Positions 40,974-50,912 are shown, counted from the first letter of the stretch. The stretch is DNA of 64,000 bases from Jeotgalibaca sp052266715 (GCA_052266715.1 JBQPRB010000003.1), one strand, 5' to 3'. The notes: a model not told the origin generated them from the letters alone. Numbers and translations: made by a program.

Positions 40974-42259
40974 TTACAGGAATTTTTATTGTTTTCTTCA
41001 TTGTATTGATATTGGGTGTCCCGATTGCGATTTCGCTGGGAATCGCCTCGCTCTCGGCATCAGTTTTCGATCCGAGCTTGCCGGCCGGTGCCGGGTATAT
41101 TTTCCGGAATATGGTGACGGGCATCGATTCCTATTCATTACTTGCGATCCCTTTGTTTATCCTTTCGGGTAATATCATGGCCAAAGGTGGTATTTCCAAA
41201 CGTATTTTTAACTTCTTCGCTTATTTTATCGGTGACAAAACCGGTGGCATGCCCATTGCTGCCATCATCACCTGTTTGTTTTACGGGGCCATTTCCGGTT
41301 CGGCACCGGCAACCGTTGCAGCGGTTGGGGCGATGACATTCCCATTGTTGACTGAATTGGGCTATGACAAAAGAGTATCTATTGCAACTATCGCCGTAGC
41401 TGGTGGATTAGGAGTCATCATCCCGCCTAGTGTGCCATTCATCATTTATGGAACCTCGGCTGGAGCTTCAGTAGGTGATCTGTTTACAGCTGGAATAATA
41501 CCCGGTGTTTTGATTGGTGCATTCTTATGTATCTATACTTACTTCTATTATAAGAAACACGGTGAAGACAAAGAAAAATTGAAAAAAAACACTGACGAAC
41601 TGAGAAAGAATGGTTTTGCGGGAATTTTAAAGGAAAGTTTCTGGGCCTTGATGACACCAGTCATCATCCTTGGGGGGATTTACGGCGGAATCGTGACTCC
41701 TACAGAAGCTGCGAACTTGTCGGTTGTCTATTCCCTCATCGTCAGCATCCTTATTTACAAAACGATGAAACTTGAAGACTTAGCAAGTATAACGAAAGAT
41801 ACGATTAAAACGGCTGCTCCCGTTCTGTTGGTAGTTTCGACAGCAACGGTATTCGGACGTGTCCTGACTATTATGCAGGCACCTCAAACTATTGCCACAG
41901 CGATAACTGGGGCCGTATCATCCAAGGTTGCCATTATCCTGATTATCATAGGCTTCCTCTTGATAGTTGGTATGTTCATGGAAACACTGGCCGCGATTTT
42001 AATCTTGACGCCGATTTTCTTGCCAATCGTTACTGCCATTGGGATGGATCCTGTCCACTTTGGTGTTATCACGATTGTGGTATTGGCAATCGGCTTCGTG
42101 ACGCCACCGGTTGGCCTGAACCTCTATGTTGCCAGTTCCATCAGTGGGGTACCGGTCATGGAGGTTGCCAAGAAAGCAACCCCGTACATGATTGCCTTTG
42201 TGATTGCGGCATTGTTAATTGCCTTTATTCCAGAAATCAGCCTGTTGTTACTCAAGTAA
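40970..42259 (+). CDS. dctM: TRAP transporter large membrane subunit (DctM)
   Basis: The 429-residue subunit with ~12 TM helices contains ALLAIPLFILSGNIMAKGGISKRI (~57-80, described by its ends), GAISGSAPATVAAVGAM (~105-121), AVAGGLGVIIPPSVPFIIYG (~137-156) and GFVTPPVGLNLYVASSI (~373-389), the core of the sodium-coupled transport site in DctM proteins. Confidence 0.95.
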   Translation: MITGIFIVFFIVLILGVPIAISLGIASLSASVFDPSLPAGAGYIFRNMVTGIDSYSLLAIPLFILSGNIMAKGGISKRIFNFFAYFIGDKTGGMPIAAIITCLFYGAISGSAPATVAAVGAMTFPLLTELGYDKRVSIATIAVAGGLGVIIPPSVPFIIYGTSAGASVGDLFTAGIIPGVLIGAFLCIYTYFYYKKHGEDKEKLKKNTDELRKNGFAGILKESFWALMTPVIILGGIYGGIVTPTEAANLSVVYSLIVSILIYKTMKLEDLASITKDTIKTAAPVLLVVSTATVFGRVLTIMQAPQTIATAITGAVSSKVAIILIIIGFLLIVGMFMETLAAILILTPIFLPIVTAIGMDPVHFGVITIVVLAIGFVTPPVGLNLYVASSISGVPVMEVAKKATPYMIAFVIAALLIAFIPEISLLLLK

Positions 42260-42283
42260 AGAGATAAGAATGAGAGGGATACC

Positions 42284-43306
42284 ATGAAAAAGAAAATCAC
42301 ACTGATGCTAACAGCATTCATTGCCACAACCTTGGCTGGATGCGGACTTGTCTCCGGAAAAACAAACGAGAACCAACCTGAGTATGTCATCAATTATGCG
42401 CACGGCGCAGCGGATGTGGCCTCATTGCATCAAGGTGCTGTAAAATTCAAGGAATTAGTTGAAGAAGGTTCTGACGGCCGGATCAAGGTCCAAATTTATC
42501 CCAACTCGCAATTGGGCGGGGACCGTGAATTGATGGAAGGCGTCCAATTTGGCGATATCACCGTCATGAACTCCAATGCGGCCGTGCAAGTGAACTTCGT
42601 TCCGGGAGCTGCTGTATTTGACCTGCATTTCCTCTTCCAGGATCTGGAACATGCCCGTGCAACCAACAGCGATCCCGAGTTCGTTGCCAAGCTTTCAAAG
42701 GAATATGAAGAAGCCGGCTTCAAATTTTTAGGAACGGCCGACCAAGGTTTTCGGATCATGACGGCCAATGAAGTCATTACTGAACCGGAACAAATGGCAG
42801 GAAAAACCATCCGCGTAATTGAAAACCAATTCCATATAGCCGCCTGGAGCGCAATTGGGGCCAGTCCGACACCGATGCCTTTTAACGAATTGTATACGGC
42901 TTTGCAACAAGGAACAGTTGATACGCAAGAAACGCCAATCGAGTTGATTTATTCTCAAAAGTTTTACGAACAACAAGATTACTTCATCATGACCAATCAC
43001 CTGCTGCAGACCATCCCTTGGGCGATGAATCTGGAATTCTACAACGAATTGCCTGAAGATTTGCAGGAACTTGTGAGTGAATCGGCCACGGAAGCAATCA
43101 GCTATTCCAATGAGTATCTCGATGCGAATATCGAGGAGATGACCCAGGAAATTGTTGATTACGGCATCGAAATCATTGAACTGACACCGGAACAACAACA
43201 GTCATTTGCTGAAAAAGCGCAATCCGTATATGGCCAAATCGAAGCAGCAGTCGATCCTGGCATCTATGAAGCTTATATAAATGCAGCTGACAAAAATGCC
43301 AAGTGA
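42284..43306 (+). CDS. dctP: TRAP transporter substrate-binding lipoprotein (DctP)
   Basis: The 340-residue protein has a lipobox LAGCGL (Cys ~20), followed by the DctP fold: YVINYAHGAADVASLHQGAVKF (~35-56, described by its ends), VQIYPNSQLGGDRELMEGVQFG (~70-91), and the signature GKTIRVIENQFHIAAWSAIGASPTPMPFNELYTALQQGTVD (~173-213, described by its ends), with the carboxylate-binding Arg. The family binds organic acids. The downstream aldolase and dehydrogenase suggest a hydroxy- or oxo-acid ligand. Confidence 0.94.
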   Translation: MKKKITLMLTAFIATTLAGCGLVSGKTNENQPEYVINYAHGAADVASLHQGAVKFKELVEEGSDGRIKVQIYPNSQLGGDRELMEGVQFGDITVMNSNAAVQVNFVPGAAVFDLHFLFQDLEHARATNSDPEFVAKLSKEYEEAGFKFLGTADQGFRIMTANEVITEPEQMAGKTIRVIENQFHIAAWSAIGASPTPMPFNELYTALQQGTVDTQETPIELIYSQKFYEQQDYFIMTNHLLQTIPWAMNLEFYNELPEDLQELVSESATEAISYSNEYLDANIEEMTQEIVDYGIEIIELTPEQQQSFAEKAQSVYGQIEAAVDPGIYEAYINAADKNAK

Positions 43307-43320
43307 AAAGGGGAAGAATA

Positions 43321-44211
43321 ATGATGAAAAAAATTAAAGCAGGAATTATCGGCTCCGGAAACATCGGATCCGACTTGATGATGAAACTGTTCCAATCCGA
43401 TATCCTGGAACCGACCGTGATGATCGGGATTGATGAGGAGTCAGCAGGGATGAAACGGGCTAAGGAATTGGGGTTGCGTTGTTTTGCCGACGGAATTGAC
43501 GGGTTCAGAAAAGAACCGGAGTTGGCGGATGTCCTGTTTGACGCAACGTCTGCTGGGGCGCATCTTTACAATGCCAAGGTAGCCAGGGAATTGGGTAAAA
43601 TGATGTATGACTTGACACCTGCTGCCATCGGACCCTATGTCGCTCCTACCGTCAATATTGATGAACATCTGGACAAGGATAATGTCAACCTCATCACGTG
43701 TGGCGGCCAGGCAACGACACCGATTGTCAGTGCCATCAACCGCGTTGCGCCGGTCGAATATGCGGAAATAGTCGCAACCATTTCCAGTAAAAGTGCCGGT
43801 CCCGGAACACGGGCCAACATCGATGAGTTCACGGAAACGACTTCCAAAGCATTGGAAGCTGTCGGGGGGGCCAAAAAGGGCAAAGCAGTTATTATTCTGA
43901 ATCCGGCTGAACCGCCGATTTACATGCGCGATACCGTCTATGCTTTAGTCGAAGAGGATAAGATGGATGAAGAAGCGATTCAAAAATCCATCAATGAAAT
44001 GGTTTCCGAAGTCCAAAAAGCCGTCCCTGGCTATCGTCTGCGTGGGGAACCTCTGTTTGACGGGAACAAAATCACCGTCTTTATTGAAGTTGAAGGCGCC
44101 GGTGATTTCTTCCCTAAATATTCGGGGAATCTTGATATCATGACCGCAGCAGCAGTGAAAGTCGCGGAAGAATTTGCGCTCAAAGCTGCCTTGCAAAAAC
44201 AGGACGCATAG
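43321..44211 (+). CDS. mhpF: Acetaldehyde dehydrogenase (acetylating)
   Basis: This enzyme oxidises acetaldehyde with NAD+ and CoA to acetyl-CoA and works in a channelling complex with the next gene product. The 296-residue protein has a Rossmann start KAGIIGSGNIGSDLM (~5-19), the catalytic cysteine in NLITCGGQATTP (~126) and the conserved SAGPGTRANIDEFTETT (~155-171). Length matches MhpF/DmpF/BphJ. I chose ATG 43321 with RBS AAGGGGAAG. Confidence 0.94.
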   Translation: MMKKIKAGIIGSGNIGSDLMMKLFQSDILEPTVMIGIDEESAGMKRAKELGLRCFADGIDGFRKEPELADVLFDATSAGAHLYNAKVARELGKMMYDLTPAAIGPYVAPTVNIDEHLDKDNVNLITCGGQATTPIVSAINRVAPVEYAEIVATISSKSAGPGTRANIDEFTETTSKALEAVGGAKKGKAVIILNPAEPPIYMRDTVYALVEEDKMDEEAIQKSINEMVSEVQKAVPGYRLRGEPLFDGNKITVFIEVEGAGDFFPKYSGNLDIMTAAAVKVAEEFALKAALQKQDA

Positions 44212-44226
44212 GAAGGGGAACTTATA

Positions 44227-45261
44227 ATGGAAAATAAACAACTAGATGTTATTTTAACAGAGGTCGCACTCCGGGACGGTAGCCATGCCGTTGCCCACCA
44301 ATTCACCGTTGAACAAGTGACTGCGGTGGCAAAAGCCTTGAACGAGGCCCGCGTTCCGTATATCGAAGTGAGTCATGGGGACGGGTTGGGGGGATCCACG
44401 TTACAATACGGCCTCTCTAAAGTCGATGAATATGAATTGATCAAGGCTGCGGTTGATGTCTGCGATTATTCGAAAATTTCGGTCTTGCTCCTGCCGGGAA
44501 TTGGAACGATCCCTGATCTGGAAAAAGCCTTCCAACTGGGCGCGCGTATGGTGCGGGTAGCAACCCATGTAACGGAAGCTGATGTCTCCAAACAACATAT
44601 TGAATATGCGAAAAAATTAGGAATGGAAGTTGTCGGCTTCCTCATGATGTCCCACATGGCACCAGTAGAAAAGGTGGTTGAGCAAGCAAAATTGATGGAA
44701 AGTTATGGGGCGGACGTTGTCTATTGTACCGACTCGGCGGGTGCGATGGTACCGCGCGAAGTCACGGAAAAAATAACCGCCTTGAAAGAGGCCCTCTCGG
44801 TCGAAGTTGGTTTCCATGCGCATAACAACTTGGGATTGGCGATGGGGAACACCTTGGCCGCAATCGAAGCGGGAGCGACCCGCATCGACGGCAGCATCCG
44901 CGCACTGGGTGCGGGGGCCGGAAATACCCAAACAGAAGTATTGGTGGCGGTCCTAGATAAAATGGGGATTGAAACCGGGGTAGATTTGTACAAAATCATG
45001 GATGCCGCGGAAGATATTGTTGCTCCAATTTTGGAAGTTCCACAAGAAATTACCAAAGACAGCTTGACCATGGGATATGCCGGGGTTTATTCCAGTTTCC
45101 GCCTGCATGCGCAAAGGGCCGGCAAACGCTTCGGCATCGACCCACGCGATATTTTAATCGAACTGGGAAAACGGCAAGTGGTCGGTGGTCAGGAAGATAT
45201 GATCGCCGATGTGGCGTCAGAAATGGCCGAAGCACGGAAAAAAGAATTGATCTTGAATTAA
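44227..45261 (+). CDS. mhpE: 4-hydroxy-2-oxovalerate aldolase
   Basis: The aldolase splits 4-hydroxy-2-oxoacids to pyruvate and an aldehyde. The 344-residue TIM barrel has EVALRDGSHAVAHQFT (~12-27; Arg, Asp and catalytic His), the metal-binding VGFHAHNNLGLAMGN (~196-210; HxH) and CTDSAGAMVP (~164-173), then the C-terminal helical communication domain that binds the dehydrogenase. No meta-cleavage pathway genes accompany it, which is unusual: the TRAP system probably supplies the substrate or a precursor. Confidence 0.94.
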   Translation: MENKQLDVILTEVALRDGSHAVAHQFTVEQVTAVAKALNEARVPYIEVSHGDGLGGSTLQYGLSKVDEYELIKAAVDVCDYSKISVLLLPGIGTIPDLEKAFQLGARMVRVATHVTEADVSKQHIEYAKKLGMEVVGFLMMSHMAPVEKVVEQAKLMESYGADVVYCTDSAGAMVPREVTEKITALKEALSVEVGFHAHNNLGLAMGNTLAAIEAGATRIDGSIRALGAGAGNTQTEVLVAVLDKMGIETGVDLYKIMDAAEDIVAPILEVPQEITKDSLTMGYAGVYSSFRLHAQRAGKRFGIDPRDILIELGKRQVVGGQEDMIADVASEMAEARKKELILN

Positions 45262-45270
45262 GAACACGGT

Positions 45271-45316
45271 AGTAGCGTGCATCCTCGCAAAGATAGAGGG
45301 GCACGCTTTTTTTTGG
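45271..45316 (+). terminator. Terminator of the TRAP-aldolase operon
   Basis: AGCGTGC and GCACGCT with inner ATCCTC/GAGGGG-type pairing, then eight T. Confidence 0.85.
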
Positions 45317-45373
45317 GGATAACATTGGTCGCATCAGGTAGTGTTTGTTAATATATAAATTAACCGCTTACTA

Positions 45374-45445
45374 TTGACTTCAAATATATTGAATCTTATA
45401 ATGTAATTAATCATTTAGTAAATAATATGTAAAATGTTTTACTAA
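45374..45445 (+). promoter_or_regulatory. lacZp: lacZ promoter and LacI-type operator
   Basis: TTGACT (45374-45379), a 17-nt spacer and TATAAT (45397-45402) form a strong promoter. Just downstream are TTAGTAAA (45415-45422) and the perfect-arm palindrome GTAAAA-TG-TTTTAC (45429-45442), followed by TAA, placed to block transcription. A degenerate cre-like AACCGCTTAC lies before the -35. Confidence 0.7.
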
Positions 45446-45465
45446 AGGCGGGAGGGATTTTCGTT

Positions 45466-48400
45466 TTGAATAAAGATTATTTAAATCATCAAATTCTGCA
45501 CAGAAATACCTTAAATCCACATGCTTATTTCTTTGGTTATCAAAACAAGGAAAATGCACTTACTTATGAAAGAAAGTTAGCGAGAGGCTTCCAGCTTCTG
45601 AATGGTTTGTGGAAATTTATGTATACGCTTACTCCGGAAGAAGGGCCGGAGCAGTTCTTCAGCGAACAATTTGCAGACGAAGAGTGGGAAACAATGCCTG
45701 TACCGGCTCATTGGGAATTAAACGGTCATGGTCGTCCGCATTATACCAATGTCCAATATCCATTCCCGGTCGATCCGCCCCATATACCGTCGGATAACCC
45801 GACCGGATTATATCGGAAAAATTTCAACTTCAACAAAGCTGATGACAACGAAAGAGCCATTCTTCGCTTTGAAGGGGTAGACAGTGCTTTTCATGTTTGG
45901 GTAAATGGCGAAGAGGTTGGCTACAGTACCGGTAGTCGCGAACCTTCAGAATTTGATATCACCGATCATATTCGTGAAGGAGAAAATACTCTGGCTGTTA
46001 AAGTTTATAAATGGTCGGCAATGAGTTATTTAGAAGACCAGGATATGTGGTGGATGAGCGGGATTTTCCGTGATGTCTATCTCTATACGAAACCTGAAAT
46101 TTCCATCCAGGATATTTTCATCAAAACAGAACTGGATAAAGAATATAAAGATGCAACTTTATCGTTGGAATTGAAAACGGATTCTATTACGGAGGGTTCG
46201 GGATACGCACTGAACGTAACCCTTTTGAATCATGATAGGGAAGAGATTATCGCAAATGACGTTCAAATGTCTGGAAATCTGACCAGTCTCCTATTAGATG
46301 TAGAAAACCCAGAAAAATGGACGGCAGAAACACCTTACCTGTACCATTTGATTTTGACACTTAAGAAAAACGACCACATCGTGGAAGTCATTCCGCAAAA
46401 AGTCGGTTTCCGAATGGTAGAGTTGAAAGATGGGTTAATTCAAATAAACGGGCAACCGATTATGTTCAGAGGTGTGAACCGTCACGAGGATAACCCAGAT
46501 TATGGGCGGGCGATAAATTTTGACTGGATGGTAAAAGATGTCCAGTTAATGAAGCAATACAATATCAACGCAGTTCGTACAGCCCACTATCCTGCCGATC
46601 CAAGATTTTACGCTTTGTGTGATGAATATGGTTTGTATGTTATTGATGAGACGGATATTGAGACGCACGGTTTCGATATTATCGGCAAGTGGAATCAACT
46701 GAGTGATTCCCTGGAATGGCAACCGGCTTACCTAGACCGCATGGAACGCATGGTTGAACGCGATAAGAATCATCCTTCCGTCATCATCTGGTCGCTTGGA
46801 AATGAATCCGGTTTCGGTCAAAACCATGTAGCGATGTACGATTGGGCTAAAAAACGAGATGATACGCGTTTGATTCACTATGAAGGAGAAACACGCGATA
46901 TTCTGACGCGCACGAACAACGATCCACAAGAGGAAAATGTTGCAGCGGATATGTTCTCAACCATGTATAGTTCGGTGGAACTGATGGACGAACTCGGACA
47001 GCGCACTGAATTCAAGCAACCACATATCCTTTGCGAATATGCCCATGCGATGGGAAATGGTCCAGGTGGATTCAAGGAATATATGGAAGTCTTCCGGAAA
47101 CATCCACGCCTACAAGGTGGTTTTGTGTGGGAATGGATGGATCATGGCATTCGCAAACACACCGAAACGGGTGAATCGTATTTTGCCTATGGTGGGGATT
47201 TTGGAGAAACGCCTCATGATTCAACATTTGTCATCGACGGTCTAGTGATGCCGGACCGGACGCCTTCACCCGCGTTATATGAATATAAAAAAGTGATTGA
47301 ACAGATTCGCGTGACGGATTTTTCATTGGAAGATAAATATATAACCATTCAAAATGATTATGATTTTATCAATCTCGACCATGTTTATGGGGTTTGGCAA
47401 TTGGTTGATGGCGAGGAAATACTACGAGAAGGAACGCTTGATTTATCAGATATCCAGGCAGGACAAGAAAAGAAAGTTGAACTTGACTTACCCCAAAATA
47501 GTGTAGATCAAGCTTTTAATCCAATCCTGAACATTCAATTTTTACAAAAATTCAATACGAGATGGGCTAAGTCAGGTCACGAAATTGCTTGGCATCAAGA
47601 GCTTTTAAATACTGCTAAACAAGCTAAAAAAGATTTACTTGTTGCTTCTCAGCTACATGTTGACCAGAACAAAAACGTTCTAAAAGTTGAGGGAACCAAT
47701 ACAGAATGGATATTTAACCTCAATAAAGGAGAACTCGTTTCCTGGAAAGTAAATGAGTTGGAACTCCTTGAACAAGGGTTTAAGCTGAATATTTGGCGGG
47801 CACCAACTGATAACGACCTGAAAAGCAGTGTGGAATTCCAAACTAAGTCAGTGGCACAAGATTGGAAGAAGCACGGTTTGAATCATTTGCAAACCCGTAT
47901 CAAGGCAGTCAACGTCGATAAGAGTGAAACCGACGTGACCGTGACGGTTGAAACGAAAGTCGCGCCACCCGTCCTTGATTGGGGATTCGAGGTTACAACC
48001 ACCTATCACATCCAGGCAGATGGACGAATGGCAGTCAATGTGGAAGCGAAAAAAGTGGGCGAAGGACCCGAAACTTTACCGAAAATCGGACTGCAGGCGA
48101 GAATCAATCAAACCTTGCAAAATGTTTCGTGGTTCGGAAGAGGACCAGGTGAGGCATACTCAGACACCAAACTAGCCAATCGTTTCGGAATTTGGCATGC
48201 AGGCATACCGGAATTATCAACAAACTATGTAGTGCCTCAGGAAAACGGCAACCGGACAGATGTATCCTGGGTGGCATTGAACGCTGATAGTGGTTCTGGG
48301 TTGTTTGTCAAAGGTGATGATTTTAATTTCAGCGCCAGACCTTATACAACTGAGAACCTGGAAACAGCCACACACACGCATGCTTTAGAAAAGCAGGACT

Positions 48401-48570
48401 TTATCGAACTGAACGTGGATCAAAAACACCAAGGAATCGGGTCGGCAACTTGTGGTCCGGGTGTGTTGGAACAGTACGTGTTATTAAATCAAGATTTCTC
48501 ATTTTCCTTTACGATGTTCGCATTTTCGAAAAACGAATGGCAACCACAAACACTGAATAAATATGTTTAA
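45466..48570 (+). CDS. lacZ: Beta-galactosidase, GH2 family
   Basis: The 1034-residue enzyme hydrolyses lactose and other beta-galactosides. It has the five-domain LacZ layout: sugar-binding domain (~35-215), immunoglobulin-like domains, TIM barrel with FRGVNRHEDNPD (~339-350), the acid/base Glu in WSLGNESGFGQNH (~443-455) and the nucleophile Glu in ILCEYAHAMGNGPGG (~521-535), and the C-terminal beta-sandwich (Bgal_small_N, ~760-1030). No leader peptide is present, so it is cytosolic. The start is TTG 45466 behind GGCGGGAGGG. It heads the operon with an ABC importer and alpha-galactosidase. Confidence 0.95.
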   Translation: MNKDYLNHQILHRNTLNPHAYFFGYQNKENALTYERKLARGFQLLNGLWKFMYTLTPEEGPEQFFSEQFADEEWETMPVPAHWELNGHGRPHYTNVQYPFPVDPPHIPSDNPTGLYRKNFNFNKADDNERAILRFEGVDSAFHVWVNGEEVGYSTGSREPSEFDITDHIREGENTLAVKVYKWSAMSYLEDQDMWWMSGIFRDVYLYTKPEISIQDIFIKTELDKEYKDATLSLELKTDSITEGSGYALNVTLLNHDREEIIANDVQMSGNLTSLLLDVENPEKWTAETPYLYHLILTLKKNDHIVEVIPQKVGFRMVELKDGLIQINGQPIMFRGVNRHEDNPDYGRAINFDWMVKDVQLMKQYNINAVRTAHYPADPRFYALCDEYGLYVIDETDIETHGFDIIGKWNQLSDSLEWQPAYLDRMERMVERDKNHPSVIIWSLGNESGFGQNHVAMYDWAKKRDDTRLIHYEGETRDILTRTNNDPQEENVAADMFSTMYSSVELMDELGQRTEFKQPHILCEYAHAMGNGPGGFKEYMEVFRKHPRLQGGFVWEWMDHGIRKHTETGESYFAYGGDFGETPHDSTFVIDGLVMPDRTPSPALYEYKKVIEQIRVTDFSLEDKYITIQNDYDFINLDHVYGVWQLVDGEEILREGTLDLSDIQAGQEKKVELDLPQNSVDQAFNPILNIQFLQKFNTRWAKSGHEIAWHQELLNTAKQAKKDLLVASQLHVDQNKNVLKVEGTNTEWIFNLNKGELVSWKVNELELLEQGFKLNIWRAPTDNDLKSSVEFQTKSVAQDWKKHGLNHLQTRIKAVNVDKSETDVTVTVETKVAPPVLDWGFEVTTTYHIQADGRMAVNVEAKKVGEGPETLPKIGLQARINQTLQNVSWFGRGPGEAYSDTKLANRFGIWHAGIPELSTNYVVPQENGNRTDVSWVALNADSGSGLFVKGDDFNFSARPYTTENLETATHTHALEKQDFIELNVDQKHQGIGSATCGPGVLEQYVLLNQDFSFSFTMFAFSKNEWQPQTLNKYV

Positions 48571-48591
48571 AAAATAAAGGAGGAACAGAAA

Positions 48592-49905
48592 ATGAATAAA
48601 ATGACAAAATGGTTGGGTTTGGCAACAGCAGGTTTATTATTGGCAGCGTGTGCGAGTGACGGAGGCGAAACAGCTGAGTCCACTGGAACAGAAGGATCAA
48701 GCACGACGGGAGGGGGTACAAATCAAGTCACCGTTTGGGCATGGGACCCAGCCTTCAACTTGAAAGCCCTGGAATTGGCGGAAGAAGTTTATACCGCTGA
48801 CAACCCGGATTTTGAATTAAATGTGATTGAAAATGCACAGGATGATATCGTCCAAAAATTGAATACAAGTTTGAGTTCCGGAACAACTAAAGGAATGCCA
48901 AACATCGTCTTGATTGAGGACTACCGTATCCAAAGTTTCCTGGAAGCTTATCCGGAATCTTTCTACCCGGTAACGGACTTACTTAATGCGGATGATTTCG
49001 CAGACTATAAAGTCACAGCGGGAACAGTTGAGGATGAAGTTTACACAGTTCCGTTTGACTCCGGGGTAACAGGCCTTTATGTTCGTACTGATATTCTTGA
49101 AGAAGCGGGTTATTCAGTAGAAGATTTGACCGATATCACATGGGAAGAGTACGTTACGATCGGGAAAGATGTCACTGAAAAAACCGGCGTAAAATTTGTA
49201 ACGAGTGACCACAATGATCTTGGCTTGATTCGGACAATGATCCAAACAGCCGGTAAATGGTACACAGCAGAAGATGGAACGACACCGGATATTGCGGACA
49301 ATGAAGCACTAAAATCAGCTTTCAAAGTCTATAAAGGCATGGTTGATGGCGGCATGATGAACGTCCATAGTGACTGGAGTCAATTGGTATCAGCAGTCAA
49401 CACGGGTGCTGTAGCAACAGCTCCAACTGGTAACTGGTTCACGCCTTCCATCAAACAAGCTGCTGACCAATCAGGTAAATGGGCAGTTGTGCCATATCCT
49501 CGCTTGGATATTGAAGGCTCTGTCAATGCATCCAACTTGGGTGGTTCATCATGGTATGTCTTGAACGTTGATGGCAAAGAAGCAGCAGCAGACTTTTTGA
49601 TTGAAACATTCGGTTCCAGCGATGAGTTGTATCAAACGTTAGTTGAAGAAATCGGTGCGATCGGTGCATTCGGTCCGGCTGCTGAAGGCGACGCTTATAA
49701 AATGGAAGACGAATTCTTCGGTGGGCAAGCAGTATACCAAGACTTTTCAGCTTGGATAACAGAAATTCCACAAGTTAATTTTGGTCAAAACACCTACGCT
49801 ATCGAAGATATCATGGTTGTGGCTATGCAAGAGTACTTGAATGGTGGGGATTTGGATGAAATTTTAGCCAACGCCCAAACACAAGCAGAAACACAAATCC
49901 AGTAG
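48592..49905 (+). CDS. Sugar ABC transporter substrate-binding lipoprotein
   Basis: The 437-residue protein has a lipoprotein signal with LLAACAS (Cys ~20), a threonine/serine/glycine-rich linker (~22-45), and a SBP_bac_1 fold: VTVWAWDPAFNLKALELAEEVY (~47-68, described by its ends), TPEIDAI-type NIVLIEDYRIQSFLEAYP, and PTGNWFTPSIKQAADQSGKWAVVPYPRL (described by its ends). Family members bind oligosaccharides. Position between lacZ and galA suggests galactosides. Confidence 0.92.
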   Translation: MNKMTKWLGLATAGLLLAACASDGGETAESTGTEGSSTTGGGTNQVTVWAWDPAFNLKALELAEEVYTADNPDFELNVIENAQDDIVQKLNTSLSSGTTKGMPNIVLIEDYRIQSFLEAYPESFYPVTDLLNADDFADYKVTAGTVEDEVYTVPFDSGVTGLYVRTDILEEAGYSVEDLTDITWEEYVTIGKDVTEKTGVKFVTSDHNDLGLIRTMIQTAGKWYTAEDGTTPDIADNEALKSAFKVYKGMVDGGMMNVHSDWSQLVSAVNTGAVATAPTGNWFTPSIKQAADQSGKWAVVPYPRLDIEGSVNASNLGGSSWYVLNVDGKEAAADFLIETFGSSDELYQTLVEEIGAIGAFGPAAEGDAYKMEDEFFGGQAVYQDFSAWITEIPQVNFGQNTYAIEDIMVVAMQEYLNGGDLDEILANAQTQAETQIQ

Positions 49906-49918
49906 AATCAGCATCGAT

Positions 49919-49978
49919 ATCCTAGAAATTAATGACTTGATTCGTTTACCAACAATCAAAGTTATTGATTTCTAGGAT
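49919..49978 (+). terminator. Intercistronic hairpin after the binding-protein gene
   Basis: ATCCTAGAAAT...ACTTGATT and AATCAAAGT...ATTTCTAGGAT form a long AT-rich stem-loop. It lacks a U tract and lies inside the operon, so it more likely protects the 3' end of the binding-protein mRNA, or causes partial termination, than ends the operon. Confidence 0.65.
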
Positions 49979-50000
49979 TTGCTATAAGGGGGAGAAACAG

Positions 50001-50912
50001 GTGGAGAAAAGTATAGCAAATCGTAAAGTAAAAAAGAGCAAGTTAAAAACACAAAGAGACATTTTAGGTTGGGCATTTGTCATTCTATCGGTTGGCTTAA
50101 TCGGCATGTTTTATTTTTATCCAATGGTGCAATCGTTGTTACTATCGTTCCAATCAGGTACTGGTGTTAATCTGGAGTACGTGGGCTTGAATAACTACAA
50201 GCGTTTATTCCAGGATCCCACGTTTATGACCGCTACTAAAAACACACTGATATTCCTGCTGTTCCAGGTGCCGATCATGGTAATACTGGCAATCTTCTTC
50301 TCAGTGCTGTTGAATCAAAAAACATTGAAATGGAAAGGGCTTTTTCGGACGCTTGTTTTCCTACCATCCGTCACATCCCTGGTTGCGTATTCCATTATTT
50401 TCAAATATTTGTTCAGTAATAACGGAATCGTCAATAAAATCTTGATGAGTATATCCTTGATTGATGACCCAATTTTGTGGTTATCCAACCCATTCTGGGC
50501 CAAAGTGTTGATCATCATCGCCATTACTTGGCGCTGGACCGGTTATAACATGATTTTCTTCTTGTCGGCCTTGCAAAATATCAGTCCGGAAATTTATGAA
50601 GCAGCCCGAATCGATGGGGCATCAAGCATCCAACAATTCTTCAAAATCACCGTACCGATGTTGAAACCGGTCATCTTGTTTACGACCGTGACCTCGACCA
50701 TCGGGACCCTGCAATTGTTCGATGAGCCGATGAACATCACGGGTGGTGGACCGGGTAATGCAACCACGACCATTTCCCAGTATATTTACAACCTTTCGTT
50801 TAAATTTACGCCGGACTTCGGTTATGCAGCGGCTGTTTCTTATGCCATCGTAATTCTCGTCATTATTTTCTCAAGTATACAATTTTGGGTAGGAGGTAGA
50901 GACAATGACTAA
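50001..50912 (+). CDS. Sugar ABC transporter permease (MalF/LacF type)
   Basis: The 303-residue permease has six TM helices and the EAA loop EIYEAARIDGASSIQQFFKITVPML (~195-220, described by its ends), which docks the ATPase. The segment NITGGGPGNATTTISQYIYNLSF (~240-262, described by its ends) is conserved in oligosaccharide permeases. GTG 50001 follows AAGGGGGAG; the apparent extension to 49965 would start inside the hairpin. It overlaps the next gene by 8 nt. Confidence 0.92.
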   Translation: MEKSIANRKVKKSKLKTQRDILGWAFVILSVGLIGMFYFYPMVQSLLLSFQSGTGVNLEYVGLNNYKRLFQDPTFMTATKNTLIFLLFQVPIMVILAIFFSVLLNQKTLKWKGLFRTLVFLPSVTSLVAYSIIFKYLFSNNGIVNKILMSISLIDDPILWLSNPFWAKVLIIIAITWRWTGYNMIFFLSALQNISPEIYEAARIDGASSIQQFFKITVPMLKPVILFTTVTSTIGTLQLFDEPMNITGGGPGNATTTISQYIYNLSFKFTPDFGYAAAVSYAIVILVIIFSSIQFWVGGRDND

